A stretch of DNA of 28,327 bases from CALKYB01 sp964510575. GTDB lineage: Bacteria; Bdellovibrionota_C; UBA2361; SZUA-149; CALKYB01. The stretch spans positions 1 to 28,327 of the forward strand of contig CAZECN010000034.1 of assembly GCA_964510575.1 (NCBI GenBank). Direction: 5' to 3'. How positions within the stretch are numbered: the first letter of the stretch is position 1; each line of letters opens with the position of its first letter. Below, in pieces: positions 1 to 9,307 of the stretch. The position numbers were made by a program, and so were the translations under genes. A model generated the notes under the pieces. The model was not told the origin of the DNA, searched no databases, and saw only the letters and a list, made by a program, of their open reading frames with translations.

Positions 1-1
1 T

Positions 2-847
2 GTGGTCGTAAAAGAGGTCAAGGCACCGGAGATAAAGGAACATCCAAGGGGCTGCGCCGGTGAGGACTCACACCAAAGAAAGATTAAATCTTACCAAGTT
101 GACGTAAAGTTCTATAAGGATTGGCTAAAAATTCTGCCCTAGACTTCCTACACACCTAAAGCCCTTGGAGTTATCTCAGGTGTCGATAAGGGCTCTTTTC
201 TTTTCGTACTTGAGGATTTATCAACCGTTGGTTTTGAAAAGAATCAAGGTTCTGGCTCTTTAAAAGAAATTCAAACCTGTCTTAAATGGCTAGCGACTTT
301 TCATGCTACATTCTTAGGAGAAAAACCAAGTGGACTTTGGGAGACAGGTTGCTACTGGCATTTAGATACTCGCCCAGAAGAGTTAGAAGCACTTAAAGAC
401 CTTGAACTAAAAGCAGTTGCTCGTGAAATCGATCAGCTTTTAAAAGATGCCACCTACCAAACCATTGTCCACGGCGATGCGAAACTAGCAAATTTCTGTT
501 TCTCTAAGGATGATAGCAAGGTAGCCGCAGTTGATTTTCAGTATATCGGCGGAGGCCCTGGCGTTAAAGATTTAGTATACTTCCTTGGCAGCTGTCTAAG
601 CGAAGAGGAGTGTGAGCAATCTGCAGAAGAATTTAGCGAATTTTACTTCTACGAATTAGGCACCAAAATAAAAGAACATAAACCTGAAATTGACTCTGAG
701 GCCGTAATCGATGAATGGAAAGGTTTAGTACCGATAGCCTGGGCAGACTTTCATCGTTTTTTAAAGGGCTGGAGCCCCGGACATTGGAAGCTCAATAGCT
801 ATAGTAAAAAAATAAAAGCCCAGGTTATTGCTAACCTGGGCAAGTAA
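2..847 (+). pseudogene. CHK/ecdysteroid-kinase-like phosphotransferase, 5' end outside window, internal stop
   Basis: The frame beginning at position 2 is open to the TAA at 845-847 except for one TAG at 140-142. Both sides read as one protein of the aminoglycoside-phosphotransferase/CHK kinase-like superfamily. Before the stop lie an HPRG stretch, an SHQRKIKSYQV segment and FYKDW. After it lie LEDL (residues contacting nucleotide in this fold), the catalytic Brenner-type motif HGDAKLANF near 470-500, and the metal-binding DFQ near 533-541. A CAG to TAG change would explain the stop (inference). The 235 codons after the stop contain no ATG, GTG or TTG, so restart of translation is not possible. 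It is therefore a pseudogene, a sequencing error, or a read-through gene. The small-molecule substrate cannot be predicted. The gene converges on the surface-protein gene at 872. Confidence 0.8.
806..841 (-). terminator. Intrinsic terminator of the 872-4186 gene, embedded in the end of the convergent gene
   Basis: GCCCAGGTT (818-826) and AACCTGGGC (833-841) form a perfect 9-bp stem with a 6-nt loop. On the minus strand the stem is followed directly by a T-rich tract (complement of the A-run at 806-817). It lies 30 nt beyond the stop codon of the minus-strand gene ending at 872. On the plus strand it overlaps the last codons of the phosphotransferase frame. The plus-strand side lacks a good U-tract. 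Confidence 0.85.
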
Positions 848-871
848 ACTTATATCTTTTGACGTCCTGGG

Positions 872-3800
872 TTAACGAGCAGGAGTTGCTAATCTGTAGT
901 TGTCCCCCACCCCACTTCTAACCACATTACCAACAATTGCGTTATTGGAAGTCGCATTAACTCTCACTACTCCGTAAACGTTATCAACGTCTTGACTACA
1001 TAAATCTATTTCAAGCACCCCTTCACCTGGCACGGAGCCTCTTCTTCCTCGAGTAAGAACCGTCCCGTCAAAACGAGTCACGTCATAACTAATTGACTCT
1101 GCGCCGGGTGCAAGATTTCCAAGAAGTAAGCTACAGTCCTGACCAAGGAAAGTATTGTAGGTTCCTTGCATTATCGACCCAATGGCCTGTCTCGCTGGAA
1201 TAGGATAAATATTGCTTACTCCTGCTCTGGCATTTCTGCCGTATTGCATTCCAGTAACCATTACTTTGTCCCCGGCTCCACCGTTCACTATCGCCAGGCC
1301 AAGATCCCCAGCCAAAGCGCCATCAAGAATTACATGTTGAGTAGAGAAAGGAGCTAAGTTTATGCTCTGATCCAGAACGTTTTGTCCCGTTTTCGCAGAA
1401 GCACTAACGTTTACTCTAGCCGGAACTGAGTCTGTATTAGAAATCTCTAACACCGCAGTCAGACCTCTCGTGTCCATTGGAGTAACTATTCTCTGCTGAG
1501 AACCTCGAAAGCCTGCCAAGGATACTGCTTCCCTAACTGGAGCTGCCGGACTTGGACCCTCGTAAACATATCGGTTCAATGTCACTCGAAACCCAGCACT
1601 GTCATTGTTAGGTCTCCACTCCAGTAGACCAATCAGATTAGCACCAAATTGATGAACGGGAATATCTACTCGTCCATTTGGTCCCAACCTTACTGGCTCA
1701 CGGAGCAATACTGAACCATCTTGGCCATAAACAAATACTGTTCCACTCTGATTGCTTCTTTCAGTACTGGCAACTGTCAACCAGTTAGCAGCGAAGTAAC
1801 CTATTTCACCTGGGTCTAAGCTAGGATGAAAAGTATTAAATTGAACAAATTGAGAACCATTTAACGGATTGCTAAAAGGCATTGAAATTACAAAATCAAA
1901 ATTTCCAGCACCATCTGGACGATACTGAAGCATCCGTCCATCAATATCACCAGGCTGAGCACCTCTATCGAGAATCTCAGCACAAACAGTTCCAATGCTG
2001 TCAGGAATAAATCCCTCCATATCATGAACAGTTAAGTCCGTCTGAGCGCCTGGTAAGATTTGTATATCTCTTGACCCTCTAGCAGTTCCTAAATTGTCAA
2101 ATAGAGTAGCTCTAATATTTCTGATTTCATTGGTGAAGTTGGTAAATTCTGCGATGTTAAACTGAAGACCAATAAAGCCATTCCAGTCAAAGCAAAAATC
2201 TGTTCCAAGTTCGAACTTAAAGCTTGAATCATCGAAAGGATCTGACAAGTCAATTGCCTCTTGCCCATCACGAACGCCATCTCCATCTGTGTCACAGGTC
2301 GGACAAGTTGATACCGGAGGTAAAGCAATACCGCCCACTTTAACTGTAGTATCAGAATAAAAGCGAGTAACATTACTTCCGTCATCTACTTCAGCGTAAA
2401 TATAGTAAGTACCGTCAGGTGTTGAGCTTGCGTCCCAACTATAAGTAGCTATGCCATTTCTACGGCCGTTCATAGAACCTATTCTTCTGCCGTTAAAGCC
2501 AGTTCTATTGCTATCGTAGTAGAGAGTTACATCCATTCTGTCCCCTTCAGGATCATAAAGATCAATCTCAAACTCATACTCTCTGGCATTAGTTGTAATA
2601 TTCTCTGCAAATAGACCAGCCCAATCAATTGCGAATGGAGTTACGTCAGCAGCCTCAAGAGGGTCAAAGCGGACAACTGAAACCTGACTCATGTCAGTCC
2701 AGCGCACCCCACTTTCGTAACTCTCTGGGTCCCAAAGATCGATACAGAACTCAACAAACCCATCTTCATAATCAGGAAAAGTTTGAGACCTTTCAATTAG
2801 TTCATGGGCTTTTGTACTACCAAGCTCCCCAGTGGTATTATCTTGCCATATAACCCTAGCAACCCATCCAGCTCTATTTAACTCTACAGCATCTCCGTTT
2901 CTAACTAGCTCCACTGGATCTACCTGCATACTGTAGCAAAAATATCGATAAGTAAGTGGATTGATCTGAACACCAGGATCAACTGTAAGGTGAACCTGGG
3001 TATCAACAGTACCAGTTAGAGCATCAAAATCAGTCTTGGCTTGAAAAGTATTATTCACGATGCCAAAGTCGTGGAATCCTCTTTGAAAAGGAGTCGTCAC
3101 TGAACCATCAGCGTTAAACAGGTTCACAACATCTGAAAGCTCATTCATATCCCAAGCGTCACCTCGCTCAGTTTCAGAATATTCCTGACCACTAGTTCTA
3201 GATGGTGATTTGAACTCAATTTTTGGCTTTCCATTAATTGTAATTGGGCCAATGTAATTACTTCGAGCTAAAGAAGCTGGGGTTCTAGCTGGAGTAGTTT
3301 CAAACTGAGCATAAAAATAATAAGTTCCTGGAGGTAAGATTCCAGTTTTGAAATCAATCGAACCATCCAAGGCCAGACCTCTTTCGACAGCTTCTCCGTC
3401 ATACCCGCTATTGTTATCGTCCACATAAATCACAACATTATCTCTGGCCGGAATATCTGAAGAACCTGAGCTATTCCAACTAAGATTAATCGTCGGCGAG
3501 GTATCTGGATCAATGATTCTAATCCAATCGAAGCTATGCGAACCTCCAGCAGGCTGATTTAGACTTGTAAAAATAGAAAGTCCGCTAACCTCTCCACTCC
3601 AAGGGTGAGTGGCAGAAGCATTGGCTGGAAGGTCTATTGTCTTAATATTAAAAACATTTGAAGGGTGGCGATAAAATAAGCCCCTATTGTGAAGTTCGTA
3701 ACCATCGATACTTTGAGTACCGAAAATAGCCAAGTTATTTCCAGAAGACCAAAGAACCGCATACTCAAATGGATTCGTGGTTGAGTTTCTCATTGAGAAC

Positions 3801-4186
3801 AATGTGTATTTATCAGCGTCGAGAGGATAATGTATTCCAAGACGGCCACAGTTTTCTCTAAAGGCGAGCTGAGAACCTAGAGTCGGAATAGGCATTACTC
3901 CAACTATTGGGCTCGCAATCTGCGGGTGCACTCCAGTCCAAACACCATTGGAGACTGTTTCTGGTTCAAAAAACCAACCATCAAATCCTATGTCGCAAGT
4001 ATCATTAAAGTTCTTACCTTCTCCCCATTGGTCAGTGAAGTAGTCCTCAGCATCATCGACCACGACTCCGCTAGGCCCTGAGAGACTTATCGATTGAGCA
4101 GAAGCAAGGCTCGAGAGCAGGAATACTGAGGTAGTAAAAACAACTAGAAAGCCGAATGGACTTTTAAACCTTAAAGATAAAGACAT
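872..4186 (-). CDS. Large secreted surface protein with duplicated N-terminal units and a thrombospondin type-3 repeat
   Basis: This is a 1104-residue protein starting at ATG 4186, with AAGG a few bases upstream. A signal peptide occupies residues 1-30 (positive start, hydrophobic core, ASA|Q cleavage site). Residues about 43-318 and 341-618 look like tandem copies of one unit. Each begins with an acidic/Trp segment, has an FDWIRI or FAIDWAGLF segment, and ends in an Ig-like fold with GTYYFYAQFE or GTYYIYAEVDD. A calcium-binding thrombospondin-3 type motif, DTDGDGVRDGQE, lies at about 632-643 after a CPTC pair. Residues 655-1104 hold about four beta-rich repeats with NLAPG- and EIDL-like segments. 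No sortase, PEP-CTERM or autotransporter tail is visible, so the anchoring route is unknown. It is probably a cell-surface or extracellular protein; no enzymatic motif was recognised. The 206-nt gap upstream shows no convincing promoter. Confidence 0.85.
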   Translation of the reverse strand: MSLSLRFKSPFGFLVVFTTSVFLLSSLASAQSISLSGPSGVVVDDAEDYFTDQWGEGKNFNDTCDIGFDGWFFEPETVSNGVWTGVHPQIASPIVGVMPIPTLGSQLAFRENCGRLGIHYPLDADKYTLFSMRNSTTNPFEYAVLWSSGNNLAIFGTQSIDGYELHNRGLFYRHPSNVFNIKTIDLPANASATHPWSGEVSGLSIFTSLNQPAGGSHSFDWIRIIDPDTSPTINLSWNSSGSSDIPARDNVVIYVDDNNSGYDGEAVERGLALDGSIDFKTGILPPGTYYFYAQFETTPARTPASLARSNYIGPITINGKPKIEFKSPSRTSGQEYSETERGDAWDMNELSDVVNLFNADGSVTTPFQRGFHDFGIVNNTFQAKTDFDALTGTVDTQVHLTVDPGVQINPLTYRYFCYSMQVDPVELVRNGDAVELNRAGWVARVIWQDNTTGELGSTKAHELIERSQTFPDYEDGFVEFCIDLWDPESYESGVRWTDMSQVSVVRFDPLEAADVTPFAIDWAGLFAENITTNAREYEFEIDLYDPEGDRMDVTLYYDSNRTGFNGRRIGSMNGRRNGIATYSWDASSTPDGTYYIYAEVDDGSNVTRFYSDTTVKVGGIALPPVSTCPTCDTDGDGVRDGQEAIDLSDPFDDSSFKFELGTDFCFDWNGFIGLQFNIAEFTNFTNEIRNIRATLFDNLGTARGSRDIQILPGAQTDLTVHDMEGFIPDSIGTVCAEILDRGAQPGDIDGRMLQYRPDGAGNFDFVISMPFSNPLNGSQFVQFNTFHPSLDPGEIGYFAANWLTVASTERSNQSGTVFVYGQDGSVLLREPVRLGPNGRVDIPVHQFGANLIGLLEWRPNNDSAGFRVTLNRYVYEGPSPAAPVREAVSLAGFRGSQQRIVTPMDTRGLTAVLEISNTDSVPARVNVSASAKTGQNVLDQSINLAPFSTQHVILDGALAGDLGLAIVNGGAGDKVMVTGMQYGRNARAGVSNIYPIPARQAIGSIMQGTYNTFLGQDCSLLLGNLAPGAESISYDVTRFDGTVLTRGRRGSVPGEGVLEIDLCSQDVDNVYGVVRVNATSNNAIVGNVVRSGVGDNYRLATPAR

Positions 4187-4392
4187 GATAAAACCTTAAA
4201 AACTCGTTTATTTATAGTCAGTTAAACTATCGGCAGCTTAGCCCAAGATCATTAGGCTGATGTTGAAATCAGATCTAATCTGTCCCCCTAACAAGTGGAA
4301 TAAGTATTTGTATTTACGGTCTTTTTTGGGGTGGAGTATTTTTTGTAGCTTTGACCGAAAACGCCAATAAGTGCCACAGTCTGGAAATGTAA

Positions 4393-5568
4393 TTATTGCT
4401 GGATGAGTTGAGACATAGCGCCAGCCCCATGCCTAAATTTTTGGCCTGTAAACTCTGCCACCTGGAACACCCAGTTGGCATGCTTTTTGTTTATTTTCTC
4501 TACCGTCTTTTCAGAAACTAGGGGAATCGGCTGATACTCTTTGACGGGATCATCATCTTTACCCGAACTAACTGCCTCTTCCTCGGATTGCCTCTCCTCC
4601 TTAGGCTTCTCAGCTTGATCCGAATTAAGTTGCTTGGAACTGGTCAATATCTCTTGAGCCTGACTGTTATACTGGGAGTTAACTTCAGCGTTCAACTCTG
4701 CCGAAAGTCTCATATAGAAGTTTTCATCAAGCTTCCCTGTTTCAACCACATAAACTAACCCTGAGCCCGTTGAAAATTTTGTTTTCTGGTCAAAATTTAC
4801 CTTTAGATCACTCGATTTACGAACATCTTCAATTCTTAGGTTCTCTAGAGCGTTGTGGATACTATTAACCCTGCTAGTGTTTAATTCACGAGAAAGTGGA
4901 AGTGAAGGATGTTCTAATTTAGGACTAAAGGAAAGTTGATCCAATTCAAACTCTCTTTGATATTGTTGGCCTAGTAGACGCAACTGTTCCACTTTAACAA
5001 CTCGATTAGCCAATACTGATAAGACACTCCTAGATATCCAACTATTCGGTGAGACAGAAATATTCAAATCCTCAGAGACTAGGTAGCTCTTACCCGCTCG
5101 ATCAGAAACATAATAACCACCCGAACGAATTAGTCCCGGTTGAATATTAGAGGAAACATCTCTCTCTGAGCCAATCAAAAGAGAGGAAAGCAATTCACCC
5201 TTCCCATCCATGAAAACGACTTCAGTCCCCTTTTCTTTGGTAAGACCTAACTCACTCCCCTTATCTTCAGCCAAAGGAACACTAATAGCATCGCTCATTC
5301 TGGAGAGCTTAAACAAAAACTCTCTTACTTGTGAATATTCCGCTGGATAATTATAACTTCCTCCGACAAGCCACTTGGAATCCTCCAGCGTTAATAAAAC
5401 CTGATCTGTATTTTTTATTATTTTAATGGAGCGAATCTGATCCCAGGTAATGTCGCCGAGTAAAGAATTAGATTCCGACTTGGAACGAGGTTGCCGCTCG
5501 GATCTCTCAAGGCTAAAAAACACCACGCCTAAAACTAAGCCTAATAAAAATAAAACTTTTCCGTTCAT
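4393..5568 (-). CDS. DUF4340 domain protein
   Basis: This 391-residue protein is last in the ABC-transport cluster. ATG 5568 is preferred over a TTG one codon earlier. Residues 4-20 form an N-terminal membrane anchor followed by a basic stretch, so the rest is probably periplasmic. The body (about 35-280) resembles DUF4340, recognised from the early IKIIKNTDQVLLTLEDSKW segment (about 49-67), an LGLTKEKGTEVVF segment near 107 and NSWISRSVL near 176. The C-terminal third (about 300-350) is Glu/Lys/Ser-rich and low in complexity. DUF4340 proteins commonly sit beside GldG-like proteins and ABC-2 exporters, as here, and their biochemical role is not established. A 39-nt gap separates it from the GldG-like gene, so co-transcription is likely. 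Confidence 0.8.
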   Translation of the reverse strand: MNGKVLFLLGLVLGVVFFSLERSERQPRSKSESNSLLGDITWDQIRSIKIIKNTDQVLLTLEDSKWLVGGSYNYPAEYSQVREFLFKLSRMSDAISVPLAEDKGSELGLTKEKGTEVVFMDGKGELLSSLLIGSERDVSSNIQPGLIRSGGYYVSDRAGKSYLVSEDLNISVSPNSWISRSVLSVLANRVVKVEQLRLLGQQYQREFELDQLSFSPKLEHPSLPLSRELNTSRVNSIHNALENLRIEDVRKSSDLKVNFDQKTKFSTGSGLVYVVETGKLDENFYMRLSAELNAEVNSQYNSQAQEILTSSKQLNSDQAEKPKEERQSEEEAVSSGKDDDPVKEYQPIPLVSEKTVEKINKKHANWVFQVAEFTGQKFRHGAGAMSQLIQQ

Positions 5569-5607
5569 CAAAATATGCTCGATTTATTTCAAATTTCGTA
5601 TAGAGAG

Positions 5608-7467
5608 CTAACTTTCAGTAGTTCGACTGATCATCATAAAACCAAAATAAATAATTAGAAGAAGAACTGGCACTAAAAAAGTGTTTATCAAAAACAAATT
5701 GCTTCCCAGTGTCTCGACATCTTCTCTTAGGTTTCGCCTTACTTTTCTCAGATTACTTTGAGCTTCAGCTTTTTCTCGCCTCAAATTTTCCAGTTCTTGC
5801 ACAAGAGCTGAAGAAAATACCTGTTCATCTGCTCCTTGTTTCTCAAAACTAGATAGCCTCATGTTGGTATCGTTTAGACGAGCCAAAAAGACTTCCTCTT
5901 CTCTCTTCCAACGAAGCTGCGCTTCTTTTTCAATTTTTTGAACCAAAGTGAATGGACGAGCAACTTTGCCTCTAGATCTGATACTAATCAACTCGTTTGA
6001 ACCAGACATGTTTTCAACTGCATTCAAAAAGAAAGGTAGGTTATCATTAAGTTTAGCGGCAACCCGCCCTCCAAAGGGGCTATTTTGTATGACCACAGAG
6101 TAGGCGTCCGCCATGAAATCCACATCTGCAACAATCATTACATTGGACCTATTCTCTGAGACACTTAGATGGTTAACTGATTGTTGACTGGCCATTGCTG
6201 CTGGGGGTTCTTCAAAATTACTTTTCAACTTCCCTTCAATTCTAGCTGCAAGTAGTCTCTTCTCTCCACCCAACTGAGAATATTTTTTAAGCAAGCTATC
6301 TGGTCTCCCCTGAGGACCTTGCAACTCCGCCACCGGAACCAAATTTCCAGAGCCTGAGCTTTTAACAATAGGAGCAATCTCTACTCCTTCCAGCTGCGTG
6401 GTCTCAATATGGCCAGCCCACGGAAAAACCATTAGTTCCAAACCAGAGCTGATAACTTCACTGCTAGAGAGATCATCTTTGCCCAACGAGAGCCACATAA
6501 TAAACTCTTCAGGCACCCCAGTTCGACTAGTCTGCACTGATGTTGTTCGGCCATAATCAGCCACGGCAAACTCCCTCACAAGCTCTACCCCCCAATTACC
6601 AGTCAAGGAATTTAAATCAGAACTATTATTCCAGGGCTCTCCCTGAGGATGAGTTGAAGGTGGAGCGTCTAGTTGGCAATAGGGATCAACAAAAACTAAA
6701 AGACGCCCCCCTCCCATTACAAACTGATCAATTGAATAAAGCAGTCCCTCTGAAAGCCGTTTAGGATGCACCAAGACTAGGACATCTAGGTCGGGCGAAA
6801 TCTCATTCACGTCTTCATTAATAGATACAAGCTCACTAAAACCTGCCAACTGCTCAACAGCCACCCAAGCGGGCTGTGCTCCACCAGAAGGGGCTGGAAC
6901 CTTAGAGCCACTCAAGTTTAAACTCGAGATTAATCCGACACGGGGTCTAGAATTGCTCGACAAAGACTGAATAAGCCCACTAACCTCATATTCAAGCTGA
7001 TCTTGATTATCTATATCAATATTTGGGATAACCTTTTCTGTACCGTCGGAGGAAATACCCACTAAGCCAAAATAGATCAGCTCTCCGCTAGGCAAAGCCA
7101 AGGGCCGCAGGCCAAAACGGTTAGCCCATTCAGCATCTTCAGAGTCGGGTCTAGGGTCTAAAATTTCGAAGTTAATCTTATCACCTGCCACCTTATCGTA
7201 TTGTCTCAAAAGAGCTAAAACCCTGTCGCTATAGACATTCAAGGCAGGTATCGAAGCAGCATCTGTTTTAGAGAAAAAATACTTTAGTGTTACAGGCTCC
7301 TCTAGTCCCTCCAGTATCTTCTCACTTCCTGAAGACAAGCTGTAAAGATTCTCTTCGCTAAAATCAGCAAACCAACCACCGAGAAAAGGTTTAGCCAAGG
7401 CATTGATCAAGAAAAATAAGACCAACAAGCCTATAACAGATAAAAATCCAGAAAATGTCTTGCTCAA
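5608..7467 (-). CDS. GldG-like auxiliary component of ABC-2 transport system
   Basis: This 619-residue protein starts with TTG at 7467. The choice is supported by a GGAGAAGAG ribosome-binding site immediately upstream and by an in-frame TGA just before it, with no ATG or GTG between. Transmembrane segments lie at about 7-26 and near the C-terminus (about 588-610). Between them is a large extracytoplasmic region of the GldG / ABC-type uncharacterised transport family: SLSSGSEKIL near 43, a long central domain with VLVLVHPKRLSE and GGRLLVFVDPYC (about 230-265), and MIVADVDFMAD near 445. A charged coiled coil occupies about 505-585. In Bacteroidetes, GldF and GldG act with the GldA ATPase in gliding; outside that phylum similar sets are common and their cargo is unknown. 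The gene follows the permease by 22 nt and precedes the DUF4340 gene. Confidence 0.85.
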   Translation of the reverse strand: MSKTFSGFLSVIGLLVLFFLINALAKPFLGGWFADFSEENLYSLSSGSEKILEGLEEPVTLKYFFSKTDAASIPALNVYSDRVLALLRQYDKVAGDKINFEILDPRPDSEDAEWANRFGLRPLALPSGELIYFGLVGISSDGTEKVIPNIDIDNQDQLEYEVSGLIQSLSSNSRPRVGLISSLNLSGSKVPAPSGGAQPAWVAVEQLAGFSELVSINEDVNEISPDLDVLVLVHPKRLSEGLLYSIDQFVMGGGRLLVFVDPYCQLDAPPSTHPQGEPWNNSSDLNSLTGNWGVELVREFAVADYGRTTSVQTSRTGVPEEFIMWLSLGKDDLSSSEVISSGLELMVFPWAGHIETTQLEGVEIAPIVKSSGSGNLVPVAELQGPQGRPDSLLKKYSQLGGEKRLLAARIEGKLKSNFEEPPAAMASQQSVNHLSVSENRSNVMIVADVDFMADAYSVVIQNSPFGGRVAAKLNDNLPFFLNAVENMSGSNELISIRSRGKVARPFTLVQKIEKEAQLRWKREEEVFLARLNDTNMRLSSFEKQGADEQVFSSALVQELENLRREKAEAQSNLRKVRRNLREDVETLGSNLFLINTFLVPVLLLIIYFGFMMISRTTES

Positions 7468-7489
7468 GACTCTTCTCCACTCATGTCAA

Positions 7490-8230
7490 TCAGTTTCCAC
7501 GCTCATTTTCCAACACAACCCCACTTATCATCAAAGACACAGCCATTAGAGATAAGAAATAAATGACATCAGCGGCTTCTATCACCCCTCTTTGTATAGA
7601 CTCAAAGTGGTAAGGAATACTGAGATTCAAAAGGTGTCTAGAAAACCAGTCCGGCAAAACTTTATAGAACGAGTTAACCAGGGGTTCAAAACCGAGAAGA
7701 ATTAGAAAAAGGCAAACTGAAACGCTAACCACAAAGCTAATAATCTGATTTTTAGTCATGGAAGAAATAGCCATTCCCACAGCCAAGAAGGCTCCTGCCA
7801 TTAAGAGACTGCCTAAGTAGCCGGCTATAATAACTCCATAGTCGGGCTCCCCTAAGTAGCCAACTGTCAGAACAATTGGAAAAGTCATTAACAAGGAGAA
7901 GCCGATAAAAGCCCAGGCAGCTAAAAATTTACCCAGCAAAGCCTCTGACAAGCGTATAGGAAGGGTTAAAAGTAACTCAATGGTGCCTGTTCTTTTCTCC
8001 TCAGCCCAAAGTCTCATAGAAAGAGCAGGAACAATAAACAGATAAAGCCAAGGGTGCCAGGCAAAGAAAGCACGTAGGTCAGCCTGGCCACGTTCAAAAA
8101 AACCTCCCATCTTAAAGGTAAAAAAACCACTAAGCACCAAGAAGACTACCAAAAATACAAGAGCTATTGGAGTTGAAAAATATGCTCGAAACTCCCTTTT
8201 AAAAATGCTCTTCACTATTCCCAAATTCAT
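7490..8230 (-). CDS. ABC-2 type permease (GldF-like)
   Basis: This is a 246-residue polytopic inner-membrane protein. ATG 8230 is preferred because it overlaps the TGA of the ATPase gene in an ATGA junction and has GGGAGC about 8 nt upstream. A longer TTG-started frame running into the ATPase gene is unlikely. About six hydrophobic segments are visible (around 20-40, 60-75, 100-125, 133-155, 162-182, 222-240). The loop EEKRTGTIELLLTLPI (about 77-92) is typical of ABC-2 permeases of the GldF/NosY kind and probably contacts the ATPase. It should form the membrane channel with the adjacent ATPase and GldG-like protein. Substrate and direction of transport cannot be read from the sequence. Confidence 0.9.
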   Translation of the reverse strand: MNLGIVKSIFKREFRAYFSTPIALVFLVVFLVLSGFFTFKMGGFFERGQADLRAFFAWHPWLYLFIVPALSMRLWAEEKRTGTIELLLTLPIRLSEALLGKFLAAWAFIGFSLLMTFPIVLTVGYLGEPDYGVIIAGYLGSLLMAGAFLAVGMAISSMTKNQIISFVVSVSVCLFLILLGFEPLVNSFYKVLPDWFSRHLLNLSIPYHFESIQRGVIEAADVIYFLSLMAVSLMISGVVLENERGN

Positions 8231-9171
8231 TTGGTAAGCTCCCGAAAAATATCCTCTAGTCTTGCTGAGCCACAATTCATCCTGGACACTGTCAGGTCGA
8301 ACTCTTTGGCCAAAGCGAGAAGCGAATCCAAACCTTCAAAATCACCGCTGGCTGAAGACTTGGCCAAAAACAGTCTAAACCCCGAGGATCCTCCCTCCTC
8401 TTCGAACTCATGAATCTCCCTAAATTCCTCAAAAGCAGCTATCTTCTCTCTAAATTCCTCTGTGACCTCTTCCTTAAAAGAAATATCAATAAGTCCTCCT
8501 CGACCGACCTTTTGACACAGTCCTACAGGGCTATCGTCAGCGATAACTCTTCCTTCGGATACAATAATAGCTCGCGAACACACTTCCTCCACCTCTTCCA
8601 AGATATGGGTGGAGAGAACAATGCATTTAGTTTGAGCTAAGCGATTGATTAATTTTCGAACTTCATGCTTTTGGTTAGGATCCAGTCCATCCGTAGGTTC
8701 ATCCAATATTAATAATTCTGGTTGATGGATAATCGCTTGAGCAAGCCCGACTCTTCTCTTGAAGCCCTTTGAAAGCTTATCAATGCGACGATCGAGTACT
8801 TTTTTAAGAGAAACCTCCTCAACTACTCGCTCCACTTCTTTTCCCAATGAGCTTCCAGCAAGTCCTCGAATCTCAGCAATGAACTTCAGGAAATCCCTTA
8901 CCAGCATTTCAGAATAAAGAGGCGCATTCTCAGGCAAGTAGCCAATCAGTTTTCTGGTTTCCACTGAGTCTTTAGAAACCTTCAAACCACCAACAAAAGT
9001 TTCGCCAGAGTCAGGAGCTAGAAAACCTGTGATCATCTTCATTGTAGTAGATTTTCCAGCACCATTAGGACCTAAAAAACCTACAACCTCTCCCTTCTTA
9101 GCAGAGAAGCTAACCTGATCAACAGCTCTGATATCAGAGAAACTTTTAGTAAGGCTTTTGGCTTCCAGCAT
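8227..9171 (-). CDS. ABC transporter ATP-binding protein (GldA/NatA-like)
   Basis: This is a 314-residue cytoplasmic ATPase. Walker A is GPNGAGKS at 34-41. The GYLPENAPLY segment (77-86) carries Glu in place of the usual Q-loop Gln, as is common in the GldA-like subfamily. The signature is LSKGFKRR (133-140), Walker B with catalytic Glu is LLILDEPTDGLDP (153-165), and the H-loop His is at 189 (STH). The C-terminal 90 residues are a variable domain typical of this subfamily. The gene is the first of a four-gene cluster and overlaps the permease by 4 bp, which indicates translational coupling. It energises the ABC-2 permease; the cargo is unknown. The start ATG 9171 has only a weak ribosome-binding site. 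Confidence 0.93.
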   Translation of the reverse strand: MLEAKSLTKSFSDIRAVDQVSFSAKKGEVVGFLGPNGAGKSTTMKMITGFLAPDSGETFVGGLKVSKDSVETRKLIGYLPENAPLYSEMLVRDFLKFIAEIRGLAGSSLGKEVERVVEEVSLKKVLDRRIDKLSKGFKRRVGLAQAIIHQPELLILDEPTDGLDPNQKHEVRKLINRLAQTKCIVLSTHILEEVEEVCSRAIIVSEGRVIADDSPVGLCQKVGRGGLIDISFKEEVTEEFREKIAAFEEFREIHEFEEEGGSSGFRLFLAKSSASGDFEGLDSLLALAKEFDLTVSRMNCGSARLEDIFRELTK

Positions 9172-9307
9172 CGCTAATAATCAATCAATGTATCAAAGGC
9201 TAAAGACTTCTTTCTATTGGACATAAATGGCAGCATCGATGGTCTAATCTACCCTAAGCTACCCAAACTGGCCATCCTTTAGTCCAGCTATATACCCACC
9301 CTGAATT

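Noticed and set aside
2089..2385. Open frame of 98 codons on the minus strand within the surface-protein gene
   Set aside because: It is an out-of-frame shadow overlapping the thrombospondin-3 region, which is clearly coded in the main frame.
8231..8275. Longer permease starting with TTG at 8275
   Set aside because: ATG 8230 overlaps the ATPase stop as ATGA, has a good ribosome-binding site and gives the usual family N-terminus.
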